Shown here: positions 26,430 to 35,634 of the stretch, piece by piece | Layout: each line of letters begins with the position of its first letter | Position numbering within the stretch: position 1 is the stretch's first letter | Source: Streptomyces sp. V4I2 | GTDB lineage: Bacteria; Actinomycetota; Actinomycetes; Streptomycetales; Streptomycetaceae | DNA length: 64,000 bases | Assembly (NCBI RefSeq): GCF_030817655.1 | Contig: NZ_JAUSZM010000003.1 | Location: 372,001-436,000 of the forward strand | Direction: 5' to 3' | Made by a program: the position numbers and the translations under genes | Notes under the pieces: generated by a model | Told to the model about the DNA's origin: nothing | The model's input: the letters and a program-made list of their open reading frames with translations, nothing else | Databases searched by the model: none

Positions 26430-27356
26430 TCAGCCCGACGAGCGGCTAGGTGTGCTGTTCGGCGGATCTTGGCTGATGGTCGCCAGCAAGCGTGTGACCA
26501 GAGGATTATGGTCGTTTTCGCGCCACGCGACGGCCACTCGTGTGCGGGCGGTGCCGGGTTCGATCCTGCGGAAGGCGACGCCTTTGAGGCGGATCCGTCG
26601 GATGCTCGCCGGGGCCAGGGAGACGCCCAGACCGGTTTCCACAAGGGCGCACACGGTTTGCCACTCCACTGCGTGCTGGACTACCTGCGGTATGAAACCT
26701 GCTGCGGTGCACAGGCCGATGATCTGGTCATGCAGTGACGGGCCGACCATGCGGGGCAGCAGCACGAAGGGCGAGTCCGCCAACTGTGCAAGCAGTACGG
26801 TCCGTTGGGCGGCCAGAGGATGGGTGGCCGGCAGCACGGCCACGAAAGGCTCGCTGAGTACCGTCCTGAAGCCGAGCTCCGTCTCGTCAGTGGGCGGTTC
26901 GCGTAGTAGACCGATGTCGATGGTCTTGCCATGCAGGGCGGCGATCTGCGGAGCGGTGGTCATCTCGTGGATGTCCAGGTGCACGCCAGGAAACTGTTGA
27001 CGGAAGGTGCGCAGCAGGCCGGGCAGGATCGTCAGGGCGAGGGAGGCGGCGAAGCCGATCCGTAGGCGGCCGGCACTGCCACTCCCGACGGCCCGGGCTG
27101 CGGCCAGGCCGTCCGCGAGAGAGGTGAGCGCCCGCCGGGCGGCGGGCAGCAGTTCGCTGCCGGCTGGGGTCAGGGTGACACGCCCTGGGGCGCGGGTGAA
27201 CAGCGCGTGGCCGACCTTGTCCTCTAGGCGGCGGATCTGCTGGCTCAGCGGCGGCTGGGCGATGCCCAGGCGGGCGGCCGCGTGGCCGAAGTGGAGTTCC
27301 TCTGCGAGCGCGACGAAGGCGTGCAGCTGCGGTAGGGGGAGTTCGGGGCGCTCCAT
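26430..27356 (-). CDS. LysR-family transcriptional regulator
   Basis: 308 aa. The N-terminal helix-turn-helix (LHAFVALAEELHFGHAAARL, then GIAQPPLSQQIRRLED) and the periplasmic-binding-protein-like effector domain (GRLRIGFAASLALTILPGLL) are complete. It is similar to the CatR/CbnR/BenM type, with aromatic-like effector pockets. It is divergent from the RidA-ABM gene, the usual arrangement for a LysR regulator and its target. Confidence 0.93.
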   Translation of the reverse strand: MERPELPLPQLHAFVALAEELHFGHAAARLGIAQPPLSQQIRRLEDKVGHALFTRAPGRVTLTPAGSELLPAARRALTSLADGLAAARAVGSGSAGRLRIGFAASLALTILPGLLRTFRQQFPGVHLDIHEMTTAPQIAALHGKTIDIGLLREPPTDETELGFRTVLSEPFVAVLPATHPLAAQRTVLLAQLADSPFVLLPRMVGPSLHDQIIGLCTAAGFIPQVVQHAVEWQTVCALVETGLGVSLAPASIRRIRLKGVAFRRIEPGTARTRVAVAWRENDHNPLVTRLLATISQDPPNSTPSRSSG

Positions 27357-27390
27357 ACGCCTAGAGATATCAGGTCATGCATGCGGCTGT

Positions 27391-27405
27391 ATTAGACGTA
27401 CTAAT
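27391..27405. promoter_or_regulatory. Palindrome ATTAG-N5-CTAAT between the LysR and RidA-ABM genes
   Basis: ATTAGACGTACTAAT is dyad-symmetric and AT-rich in a GC-rich background. It is placed 24 bp before the RidA-ABM start and 35 bp from the lysR start, and is a candidate LysR-type box. Confidence 0.5.
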
Positions 27406-27428
27406 GCTGGTCATTTAGCGTTCGGCGC

Positions 27429-28211
27429 ATGACAGAGCGACGCGCGATCCTCAGCGGCTCGACCTTTGAGGAGCAGATCGGCTATGCCCGTGCTGTGGTC
27501 GACGGCGACTGGGTGCATGTGTCCGGGACGACCGGGTTCGACTACGTCACCATGACGATCTCCGACGACATGGTGGAGCAGGCCAAGCAGTGCCTGCGCA
27601 ACATCGAGGCCGCCCTGGCCGAGGCGAAGTGCACCGTTGCCGACGTGGTGCGCGTGCGCTACCTACTGCCCGACCGAGAAGACTTCGAACCCTGCTGGCC
27701 GGTCCTGCGCCGCTACTTCGGCGATGTTCGGCCGGCCGCCACGATGCTCATGTGCGGTCTCGCCGACCCGCGGATGAAGATCGAAATAGAGGTGTACGCG
27801 CGGCGGCGCATCCCGCCTTACGGTGGCGCCATGAGTAATCGCGCGGAAGCGCCTGTCGTGCCCGTCCGGGCCTATGAACCCCCCTACTACGTGGCTGTCT
27901 TCACTACGGTACGAACCCAGGACCAGAGCGGCTACAGCGAGACCAACGCACGGCTGGAAGACTTGGTGAAGGACGTCCCCGGGTATCTGGGGATGGACCA
28001 CGCACAGACTCCTGGCGGGCTGGGCATCACCGTCAGCTACTTCCGCGACGCCGATGCCCTCACGGAGTGGCGGACCAACACCGAGCACCGCGCGGCGCAG
28101 AAGCGCGGGCAAGACGAGTGGTACCAGAACTACACGCTGCATGTGGCGAAAGTGGAGCGGAGCCACGGGTTCACGCGAGCGCAGGTCCCGCAGAGCCCGA
28201 CAGCTGGCTGA
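27429..28211 (+). CDS. Fusion of a Rid-family domain and an ABM (antibiotic biosynthesis monooxygenase-like) domain
   Basis: 260 aa. Residues about 1-130 are a Rid/YjgF domain (GYARAVVDGDWVHVSGTTGF, then MKIEIEVYARR). Residues about 145-250 are a dimeric ferredoxin-like ABM domain (YVAVFTTVRTQDQSGYSETN, then VPGYLGMDHAQTPGGLGITV). The Arg that binds the imine acid in E. coli RidA (R105) aligns with Ala here (PAATML), so it is not a classical imine deaminase. A Met at the domain border (27831) might mark an old separate gene. It is divergent from LysR, and the pathway is unknown. Confidence 0.85.
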   Translation: MTERRAILSGSTFEEQIGYARAVVDGDWVHVSGTTGFDYVTMTISDDMVEQAKQCLRNIEAALAEAKCTVADVVRVRYLLPDREDFEPCWPVLRRYFGDVRPAATMLMCGLADPRMKIEIEVYARRRIPPYGGAMSNRAEAPVVPVRAYEPPYYVAVFTTVRTQDQSGYSETNARLEDLVKDVPGYLGMDHAQTPGGLGITVSYFRDADALTEWRTNTEHRAAQKRGQDEWYQNYTLHVAKVERSHGFTRAQVPQSPTAG

Positions 28212-28299
28212 CCAACCGAGACCACCTCAGCGACCGTCCCGCCACAAGCTCGCATCGAACGGGTCGGCCTGCCCTTCGCGAGCCCGATCTAACTGGCTG

Positions 28300-28770
28300 T
28301 CATTCGCGGTGGGGCCGGGGAGTCGGGAATCCGAGGGCCACCGGCGATCGGCTGTTGAGCCGCGCGACTTCGGCCTGCTTGCCTCGGATGAACGTCAGGG
28401 TCATGTCGATCCCTTCGATCTCGCCGAGCCATCGCTCCTCTTCCGCACGTTTCCGACGGAGCATCAGGTCTTTCTCGATCTCGGCGAGCCGGGACAGCAT
28501 CCTCGGATTGACCTGCAGCATCGGACATCGGATGCAGGCGTGCTCGTGCTGACACGGTGATCCGTAAGGGCGAGCGCAGTTACCGAGCTCGACCTTGCGC
28601 TTGTCGAAGTGCTCCTCGAAGTCGGCCCATTCCTCGGGCGTGACGCCGCCGTATTCGCTACCTGCGGCTTGCGAGTGCATGCGCCGCTTCGCATGCTGGC
28701 GCTGAGAGGTGCGGCCAGGGGCTGCGCGGCCTCTGCCCTTGTCTTCTTCACGGTCGTTCTTCCGTCCCGC
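28300..28770 (-). pseudogene. C-terminal fragment of a large site-specific integrase
   Basis: The frame contains [20 protein letters not shown] and ELGNC, then PYGSPCQHEHACIRCPML (four-Cys motif) and WLGEIEGIDMTLTFIRGKQA. I recognise this as the tail of long Streptomyces tyrosine-recombinase/integrase proteins that carry a Cys motif near the end. The catalytic region is absent. The open frame runs to 28821 but overlaps the ligase start, and the upstream residues do not look like integrase. Confidence 0.65.
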
Positions 28771-28811
28771 GGCATCGGCCGTTGTCAGTGGTGGCAGGCA
28801 GGATGACGGGC

Positions 28812-30899
28812 ATGACAACACCTGCAGCTGTGATCACGGATGCCGCCGCCTATGCGCAGGCGGTCGAAGACGCGGTGACGGCGTCGGCCGCCTACTACAC
28901 CGGTGGGACGTCGGCCTTGGACGATGACGCCTACGACCGGCTGGTGCGAGGCATCGCCGCATGGGAAACCGAACATCCCGATCAGGTGCTGCCCAACTCC
29001 CCGACAGGCAAGGTCGCCGGCGGTGCCGTGGAAGGCGATGTCCCGCACACAGTGGCGATGCTGAGTCTGGACAACGTGTTCTCCCCGGAGGAGTTCACCA
29101 CCTGGAGCGCCTCCCTGGCCCGGCGCATCGGCCACGAGGTCGAGCGGTTCAGCGTCGAGCCGAAGCTGGACGGGCTCGCGGTTGCCGCCCGTTACGCAGG
29201 CGGTCGCCTGAGACAGCTGATCACACGCGGGGACGGGACGGCCGGGGAACATGTCTCGCATGCGATCGGCACCATCGAGGGTCTGCCGCATGAACTCGCC
29301 GAGCCGGTCACCGTGGAAGTCCGCGGCGAAGTCCTCATGACGACCGCTCAGTTCGAGCACGCCAACGAGGTGCGCACCGCGCACGGCGGGCAGCCGTTCG
29401 CCAACCCGCGCGGCGCCGCGGCCGGCAGCCTGCGCGCCAAGGAGCGCGCCTACACGGTGCCGATGACGTTTTTCGGCTACGGTCTGCTGCCCCTGCCCAA
29501 CACCGAGAAGGCGCTCGCCCCGCGGCTGGGCGAGCTCGCGCACAGCGACCTCATGGTTCAGGCCGCCGCATACGGGGTGAACACCACCGCCACCACCGCG
29601 GTACCCGGCATCACCGCCGACACCGTCGAGCAGGTGCTGGCCCGCGTGCAGGAGATCGCCGCCCTGCGGGCCGAGCTGCCGTTCGGTATCGACGGGATCG
29701 TCATCAAGGCCGACCTGGCCGCCGACCAGCAGTCGGCAGGATCGGGTTCGCGTGCTCCGCGTTGGGCGATCGCCTACAAGCTGCCGGCCGTCGAGAAGAT
29801 CACCCGGCTGCTTGAGGTGGAGTGGAACGTCGGCCGCACCGGCATCATCGCCCCGCGTGCCGTCCTGGAACCGGTCGAGATCGACGGCGCCACCATCACG
29901 TATGCCACCCTCCACAATCCGGCCGACATCACCCGCCGCGACCTGCGTCTGGGCGACCATGTCATGGTGCATCGGGCCGGCGACGTCATTCCCCGCATCG
30001 AGGCCCCCGTCGCCCACCTGCGCACCGGTGACGAACAGCCCATCGCCTTCCCCGAGGCGTGTCCGCGCTGCGGGGCCGGCATCAACACCGGCGAGCAGCG
30101 CTGGCGCTGTGAGAACGGACGCAACTGCCATCTGGTGGCCGCTCTGTCCTACGCAGCCGGCCGCGACCAGCTCGACATCGAAGGCCTCGGTCACACCCGC
30201 GTCGTCCAGCTCGTCGATGCCGGCCTCGTCGCCGATCTCGCCGACCTGTTCACCCTGACCCGCGAGCAGCTGATGGGCCTGGAGCGCATGGGTGTAACCA
30301 GCACCGACAACCTCCTCGCCGCCATCGCCGCGGCCAAGGGCCAGCCGTTGTCGCGGGTGCTGTGCGCGCTCGGGGTCCGCGGCACCGGCCGCTCCATGTC
30401 CCGCCGTATCGCGAGGCGCTTCGCCAGCATGGACAACATCCGCGCCGCCAACGCGGAATCGATGCAGCAGGTCGAGGGCATCGGCACCGAGAAGGCCCCC
30501 TCGATCGTCGCCGAGCTCGCCGAACTCGCCCCGCTCATCGACAAACTCGCTGCCGCCGGGGTGAACATGACGGAACCCGGCGCCACCCCACCCGCCTCGT
30601 CCGACGGTGATACCGGCGAGGCCGACGAGAACACCGAGGGTGTGGGCGGACCACTGGCCGGGATGACCGTGGTCGTCACTGGCGCGATGACCGGCCCCCT
30701 GGAGAAGCTCAGCCGCAACCAGATGAACGAGCTCATCGAACGCGCCGGCGGTCGCTCGTCCTCCAGCGTCTCCAAGAAGACCTCTCTCGTCGTCGCCGGC
30801 GACGGCGCGGGGTCCAAGCGAGCCAAGGCCGAGGATCTCGCGATCCGCCTGGCCACCCCGGACGAATTCGCCGCCCTGGTGGCCGACTACCTCAACTAG
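28812..30899 (+). CDS. ligA: NAD-dependent DNA ligase (accessory LigA)
   Basis: 695 aa. It joins nicked DNA using NAD+. The domain order is complete: Ia ([18 protein letters not shown]), the adenylation domain with active-site Lys118 in [10 protein letters not shown] and EVRGEVLM, the OB fold ([20 protein letters not shown]), the four-Cys zinc finger (CPRCGAG, then CENGRNCHL), helix-hairpin-helix repeats and a C-terminal BRCT domain ([20 protein letters not shown]). I start at ATG 28812, with AGGA 8 nt before; ATG 28803 is possible. Its position beside an integrase tail suggests it is an acquired second ligase, not the essential housekeeping copy (inference). Confidence 0.92.
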   Translation: MTTPAAVITDAAAYAQAVEDAVTASAAYYTGGTSALDDDAYDRLVRGIAAWETEHPDQVLPNSPTGKVAGGAVEGDVPHTVAMLSLDNVFSPEEFTTWSASLARRIGHEVERFSVEPKLDGLAVAARYAGGRLRQLITRGDGTAGEHVSHAIGTIEGLPHELAEPVTVEVRGEVLMTTAQFEHANEVRTAHGGQPFANPRGAAAGSLRAKERAYTVPMTFFGYGLLPLPNTEKALAPRLGELAHSDLMVQAAAYGVNTTATTAVPGITADTVEQVLARVQEIAALRAELPFGIDGIVIKADLAADQQSAGSGSRAPRWAIAYKLPAVEKITRLLEVEWNVGRTGIIAPRAVLEPVEIDGATITYATLHNPADITRRDLRLGDHVMVHRAGDVIPRIEAPVAHLRTGDEQPIAFPEACPRCGAGINTGEQRWRCENGRNCHLVAALSYAAGRDQLDIEGLGHTRVVQLVDAGLVADLADLFTLTREQLMGLERMGVTSTDNLLAAIAAAKGQPLSRVLCALGVRGTGRSMSRRIARRFASMDNIRAANAESMQQVEGIGTEKAPSIVAELAELAPLIDKLAAAGVNMTEPGATPPASSDGDTGEADENTEGVGGPLAGMTVVVTGAMTGPLEKLSRNQMNELIERAGGRSSSSVSKKTSLVVAGDGAGSKRAKAEDLAIRLATPDEFAALVADYLN

Positions 30900-31056
30900 G
30901 CCTCACCCAAGGGCTCCCAACAAAAGTGGTGGGCTTGACGTCGTCGGCGGTCGGTGTCGCGCACGAGGCCGCCGGGTAGCGGGACGCGGTCGGCCGTGCA
31001 ATCGCCCGCGATAAACCCGGCGACGTCGACGATCATCCCCGGGATACTGGTCGCCC

Positions 31057-31803
31057 ATGGATGAGGTCAAAGTCGTCGTCGCCCATTCCGAGCGCGCGAC
31101 CCTGCGCGTCGGCGACGTGTTTCTGAAGGTGGACGCCGATCAGGCGCGCATCGACGTCGAGGTCGAGGCGATGGCCCTGGTGCCGGTCCCGACCCCGAAG
31201 GTTCTGTGGCGCAAGCCGCCCGTCCTCGCGATCGCCGCGGTCCCGGGGACGGCGCTCGGCCGCCTCGGCGAGCCGTCGACCGCGTCTCCGGCGGCGTGGG
31301 CCGCGGCGGGTGCCGCCATCCGGAAGCTGCACGACGCGCCGTTGCCGCCCTGGCCCGGCCGGGCAGGCCGGGACCTCGACAAGTTGGCGGCGGATCTCGA
31401 CGGCGAGTGCGAGCGGCTCGTGACGAACGGCGTCCTGCCCGCCGACCTGGTCACCCGCAACCGCCAGGTCGCCGATGCCGCGCTCCGGCCGTGGACTCCG
31501 GTGTTCACGCACGGCGACCTGCAGATCACTCACGTGTTCGTCGACGGCGACGAGATCACGGGCATCATCGACTGGTCCGAGGCGGGCCAGGGTGATGCCC
31601 TGTTCGACCTCGCCACCTTGACGCTCGGACACGAGGAGCACCTCGGCGACATCCTCGCCGGCTATGGCACCGACGTCGACCTCGACGTGATCCGCGCGTG
31701 GTGGTCGTTGCGAAGCCTGCTGGCGGTTCGCTGGCTGGTCGAGCACGGCTTCGACCCGACCGCGCCGGGCTGTGAAGTCGACGTACTGAGATCCCAGATG
31801 TGA
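31057..31803 (+). CDS. Aminoglycoside phosphotransferase-like (APH) kinase
   Basis: 248 aa, smaller than typical APH enzymes (about 265 to above 300). The catalytic loop reads VFTHGDLQITHVFVDG (HGD intact, with the later Asn position held by His, as in some small APH relatives) and the metal motif is IIDWSEAGQGDALFDLATL. It probably phosphorylates a small molecule, antibiotic or metabolite. 30900-31056 upstream has no gene. A stand-alone gene. Confidence 0.8.
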   Translation: MDEVKVVVAHSERATLRVGDVFLKVDADQARIDVEVEAMALVPVPTPKVLWRKPPVLAIAAVPGTALGRLGEPSTASPAAWAAAGAAIRKLHDAPLPPWPGRAGRDLDKLAADLDGECERLVTNGVLPADLVTRNRQVADAALRPWTPVFTHGDLQITHVFVDGDEITGIIDWSEAGQGDALFDLATLTLGHEEHLGDILAGYGTDVDLDVIRAWWSLRSLLAVRWLVEHGFDPTAPGCEVDVLRSQM

Positions 31804-32464
31804 GGCTGCGCGGGCCCGACAGCTACGAGAGCGTTCTGACACGTCGAGCAGGCCATCTCCTGGGGTGCATCCCTTGCTTACTCCCGACGAAGCGACGTCC
31901 GGGTCGTAAGCGTCCGGACAGTCGCAATGGTCGGAGCACAGGATCAGACGGAGGCCGTGTTCGCGTCCCGGTAATGCCCGTACGGGCGATCACGTTCGGG
32001 GCATCGTTCGAGGCCATCAGGTGAAAGCTCAGCCAGATGATTGGTAGGGCAGGTCAGCGACCACTTCGGCTAGCGGTTCACCCTCAGCACGCAGCAGTTC
32101 AGCGATCTCGGTAGCAGCAAGCTGAGCTCAGGGCGAACAGGTCGCCGTCGCTGACGACTTGGTGGGGCAGGGAGTAGACGGCCTCGACCAGTTCCTCGGC
32201 GAGCAGGGGTGCGCAGGTGGCGACGCGTCTCACGAGCGACACGTCGACCGGCGCTTCGCTCCTGGTGCCCAGGTCGGGCGCCCAGGAGGGCCGGACCTGG
32301 TAGGCGCGTGGACGGTGCGAGTCACGGTAGTTAGGTCGGGCGGGGCAGCTGACCGGTCTGGCACACCAACACCGCCGCTCGCTCACACAGTCTTGTGGCT
32401 TGTGGCTTGTGGCTTGTGGCTGATGCACAGGGCTTCGGTATCCGCGGCTCGAACCGTGCGTGGC
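31804..32464. other. Long intergenic region with a short repeat and a possible gene remnant
   Basis: No intact gene. On the minus strand 32099-32260 reads APVDVSLVRRVATCAPLLAE, then ELVEAVYSLPHQVVSDGDL, with natural codon use but no start or recognisable family, so it may be the tail of a lost gene. A 7-bp tandem repeat lies at 32393-32420. Confidence 0.4.
32393..32420. repeat. Four tandem copies of TTGTGGC
   Basis: Four perfect 7-bp units in a row, 45 bp beyond the stop of the LuxR-family gene. Such short tandem arrays can vary in copy number; there is no evident function. Confidence 0.9.
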
Positions 32465-35308
32465 TCAACCTCTCAAGGAAGGCCTCGGCGTGCGTCCCGC
32501 CATCAGGCCTGCCAGAGCTGCCCGCGATGAGACTCCCGTCTTGCGGTAGACCCGGGAGATGTGCGTCTCGACCGTGCGGCGGCTCAGGCAGAGTCGTTCG
32601 GCGATCGCCGGGCTGGTGAGGCCGTCGGCGACGAGGTCGGCGATCTCCCGTTCGCGGGCGGTCAGCTCGGCGAGGCGGCGTTCGGGCCCGTCGGCGGCGG
32701 CCACCGCCGGGCCGACCGCCTCGGCAAGACCGGTCAGCATCCCGCAGCCCCCGGCCACGGCGAGCCGCCGCCCCCGGTGCCAGGCCGCCTGCCCGCGCCG
32801 CGAACCGCCCGGGTCCGCCGCCAGCAGGGAGGCGCCGAAGAGCAGGGAGAACGCCTCCCAGAACACCCCTCCGCTGCGGGCGCTCTCGTCGGCCGCCGCC
32901 ACGAACAGGTCCGCCGCCGCTCTGTCGTCACCGAGACCGAGGCGTATCTGCGCGGCGCTGCGCATGGCCGAGGCACGCTGCACGGGCAGATCGAGCCGCT
33001 CGGCCTCCTCGTGGGCCCGCTCGGCCCAGTCCTTCGCCGCGTCCAGGTCACCCATGGTGACGGCGGCGGTCACCAGGACCTCCAGGAACAGCGGACGCAT
33101 GGAGGGCTGCAACCGCCGCAGGCCGGGGCCGCCGGCACGCAGCACCGCCTCCCGGGCACGAGCCGGGTCGCCGGCGGTGAGTGCCGCGTAGCCGAGTACA
33201 CACCAAGCAATGGACGCCCACCAGTTGACGCCCAGACCCGCCGCGGCCACCGCCTCCTCGGCGGTGGCCAGTGGCCGCGGATCGCCGGGTGGGCAGGCGT
33301 CAACCAGGGCGTGGGCCCTGGTCGCGAGGACGAAGGCGAGCAGTTCGTCACTGCCGATGCCGCGGGCGATGTCTTCGGCCTCCTCGGACAGTTCCACCGC
33401 CGACGCGAGCCGGCAGGTCTGGGTGCGCACGTGTGTCTTGCACAGCAGAAGGTGGGGCAGGAGATAGAGCTGGCCGGTGCGGCGGGCTATGGCCAGACCG
33501 CGATCGGCGTGCCGCTCGGCGTCGGCGAAGCGCTCCAGGAACGCCTCCGCCCAGGCCAGCCGTACCAGCGGCTCGCACAGGCCGGTCAGATCGCTGTCCG
33601 GCAGCGAGTCCACGAGGGCCGCCGCCCGGCGGGTGAAGTCGTCCGCCGCGGCCGTCTCCCCCTCGTACGCCTCTCCCAGGGCCGCGACGCTCAGCGCACC
33701 CGCCACCCCCGTCTCGTCCCCGAGGGAGCGGGCCACCTCCAGGGTGTGTGCCACCTCGGAGCGCACCGCCGGGTAGGAGGTGTCGTGCGGGGCCGAGGAG
33801 CCCAGCTCCAGGCCCAGCGCCACCTGGTCGGCGAGCGACGGCACGGGATCAGTGCGGTGCAACTCGCGGCGGAGCAGGGCGACCGCCTCCGCGTAACGCC
33901 CCAGATGGCGCTCCATGACGGCGCACAGCACGACAGCGGACGCCCGCGACCCGGTCCCGTCGCCCGGGTCGGGCAGGGCGATCACCTGGTGCAGCAGGTC
34001 CCGGCTCTCCCGCAGCCGGCCGCCCACGCCCAGCGCCCGGGCCCGCCGGAGCATCAACTCGCGCCGTCTGCCCGCGTGTTCCGGCGTATGCGGAAGGTGC
34101 CGCAGCACCACCTCCAGCCAGTGGGCGCTGCTCGCGGGCGCCGTCTGCGCGGCCTGCTCGGCGGCCTCGTCCAGCACCGCCGCCGCCCGCGGGTCCCAGC
34201 CGGACAGCGACTGCTCGGCGTGGTGGGCCCGCTCGGCCAGCGGGGCGCCGGTCCGGGCGAGTTCGGCGCCGACGAGCCGGTGGGTCTCTGTGCGCAGCCA
34301 CGGGTCGGTGCCGTCGCGGACGAGGCTGCGCAGCACGGGGTGGCGCAGCGTGATCCGCCCGTGCGTGCCGGTGCGCAGCAGGTCGCGCCGGGTCAGTACA
34401 GCGAGGTCCTCGGCCAGTGGTCCCGGCTCGTGGCCGGTCACCGGGCCGAGCAGCGCGGGCGTGGCGTGGTCGCCCAGCGCGGCCACCACTTGGACGAGCC
34501 GGCCCTGCGACGGCGTCAGCGGGGTCAGCTCGTCGAGCAGCAGCGCCCCGAGGCCGGTCGTGGACAGCCGGCTCACCGACGCGCCGTCGCGGTGTGCCTG
34601 GAGCAGGGTCAGCAGGTACAGCGGGTTGCCCTCGCTCGCCGTGAAGAGCCGTACGGCGTCGTCTTGGGCCAGGTCGGGGGTGAGCAGTTCGACGCACTCC
34701 CGCTCGCCGAGCGGGCCCAGGACCGTCCGCCGTACCGTGCCGGTCTCCGTGCCGCGGGTGAGGGTCGCGGCGAGCGGCGCGGGGCTCTGCCGGTCGCGGC
34801 GGGCGAGGACCAGCAGGACGCGGGCGCGCACGGGGTGCCGTACGAGATGGTCGAGGAGTTCCAGCGACGCGGCGTCCGCCCAGTGCATGTCGTCCAGGAC
34901 CACGACCAGCGGAGAGGCGGCGGCGTGGGTCAACAGGGCGGCCGTGGCCCGGTGCAGGTGGAAGCGGTCCGTGCTGCGGGAAGTGCCGCTGAGCACCGGG
35001 GCGACCTCGGCGGCCGCCGGGAAGGATTCGACGGTCTCCGGGGCGAGGTCGGAGAAGGCGTCGGTGAACGGCTGGAACGGGATGTGGCGTTCGTACTCTG
35101 TTGCCCGGCCGCGCAGCACCGCCGCCCCGCGCCGCGCTGCGGCCAGGCACAGCTCGTGGACCAGCCGGCTCTTGCCGATGCCCGCCTCACCGCCGACGTC
35201 CAGCACCGCCGGGCGGCCGGGCACGTCCCCCACCAGATCCGCCAACAGCCGGTCGAGCCGCGCGAGTTCCGCCTCTCTGCCGACCAGCGGTGTCCGTTCC
35301 GTCGTCAT
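32465..35308 (-). CDS. Large LuxR-family ATP-binding regulator (LAL/MalT-like)
   Basis: 947 aa from ATG 35308. The N-terminal AAA module has Walker A GEAGIGKSRL (about residues 40-49) and a Walker-B-like strand LVVVLDDMHWADAASLELLD. A long TPR-like helical sensor region follows. The C-terminal LuxR helix-turn-helix reads LTAREREIADLVADGLTSPA, then SRRTVETHISRVYRKTGVSS. These regulators sense an inducer and often activate secondary metabolism or sugar use. No cluster partner is obvious; the divergent neighbour is the WD40 protein, 326 bp away. Confidence 0.93.
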   Translation of the reverse strand: MTTERTPLVGREAELARLDRLLADLVGDVPGRPAVLDVGGEAGIGKSRLVHELCLAAARRGAAVLRGRATEYERHIPFQPFTDAFSDLAPETVESFPAAAEVAPVLSGTSRSTDRFHLHRATAALLTHAAASPLVVVLDDMHWADAASLELLDHLVRHPVRARVLLVLARRDRQSPAPLAATLTRGTETGTVRRTVLGPLGERECVELLTPDLAQDDAVRLFTASEGNPLYLLTLLQAHRDGASVSRLSTTGLGALLLDELTPLTPSQGRLVQVVAALGDHATPALLGPVTGHEPGPLAEDLAVLTRRDLLRTGTHGRITLRHPVLRSLVRDGTDPWLRTETHRLVGAELARTGAPLAERAHHAEQSLSGWDPRAAAVLDEAAEQAAQTAPASSAHWLEVVLRHLPHTPEHAGRRRELMLRRARALGVGGRLRESRDLLHQVIALPDPGDGTGSRASAVVLCAVMERHLGRYAEAVALLRRELHRTDPVPSLADQVALGLELGSSAPHDTSYPAVRSEVAHTLEVARSLGDETGVAGALSVAALGEAYEGETAAADDFTRRAAALVDSLPDSDLTGLCEPLVRLAWAEAFLERFADAERHADRGLAIARRTGQLYLLPHLLLCKTHVRTQTCRLASAVELSEEAEDIARGIGSDELLAFVLATRAHALVDACPPGDPRPLATAEEAVAAAGLGVNWWASIAWCVLGYAALTAGDPARAREAVLRAGGPGLRRLQPSMRPLFLEVLVTAAVTMGDLDAAKDWAERAHEEAERLDLPVQRASAMRSAAQIRLGLGDDRAAADLFVAAADESARSGGVFWEAFSLLFGASLLAADPGGSRRGQAAWHRGRRLAVAGGCGMLTGLAEAVGPAVAAADGPERRLAELTAREREIADLVADGLTSPAIAERLCLSRRTVETHISRVYRKTGVSSRAALAGLMAGRTPRPSLRG

Positions 35309-35634
35309 GCCCTCACACCCCCGCGACAGTTGGTTCCCCCGCACATCCTGTCGTACGCCACTGACAACCTGTGGGTTCATGTCCTCGATCTCACACCGCG
35401 TCGACGGCCACGCGTCGACGGTGAGCCGCCGGCCCGAGCGGGTGAGCGTCGATCAACGTGGGACGGACAACCTCCTCCGGGTGAGACGGGGCGGACGAAC
35501 GGATGCGGAAACTACGTAACCGATCTACGTAACAGCACGATCGTCCCGGCCCGACGCACGCGGAAAAATCAAGTCCCGTAGGGGCCGCGGCTGTTGCCGC
35601 ATCTGGAAGGCTCCGGGGATTTCGGGGAGGACGG

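Noticed and set aside
28785..30194. 469-aa minus-strand frame opposite the DNA ligase gene
   Set aside because: Shadow of ligA; no recognisable domain.
32561..35581. 1006-aa plus-strand open frame opposite the LuxR regulator
   Set aside because: Exact antisense of a convincing LuxR ATPase gene; no family motifs and Arg/Gly/Gln-rich composition.
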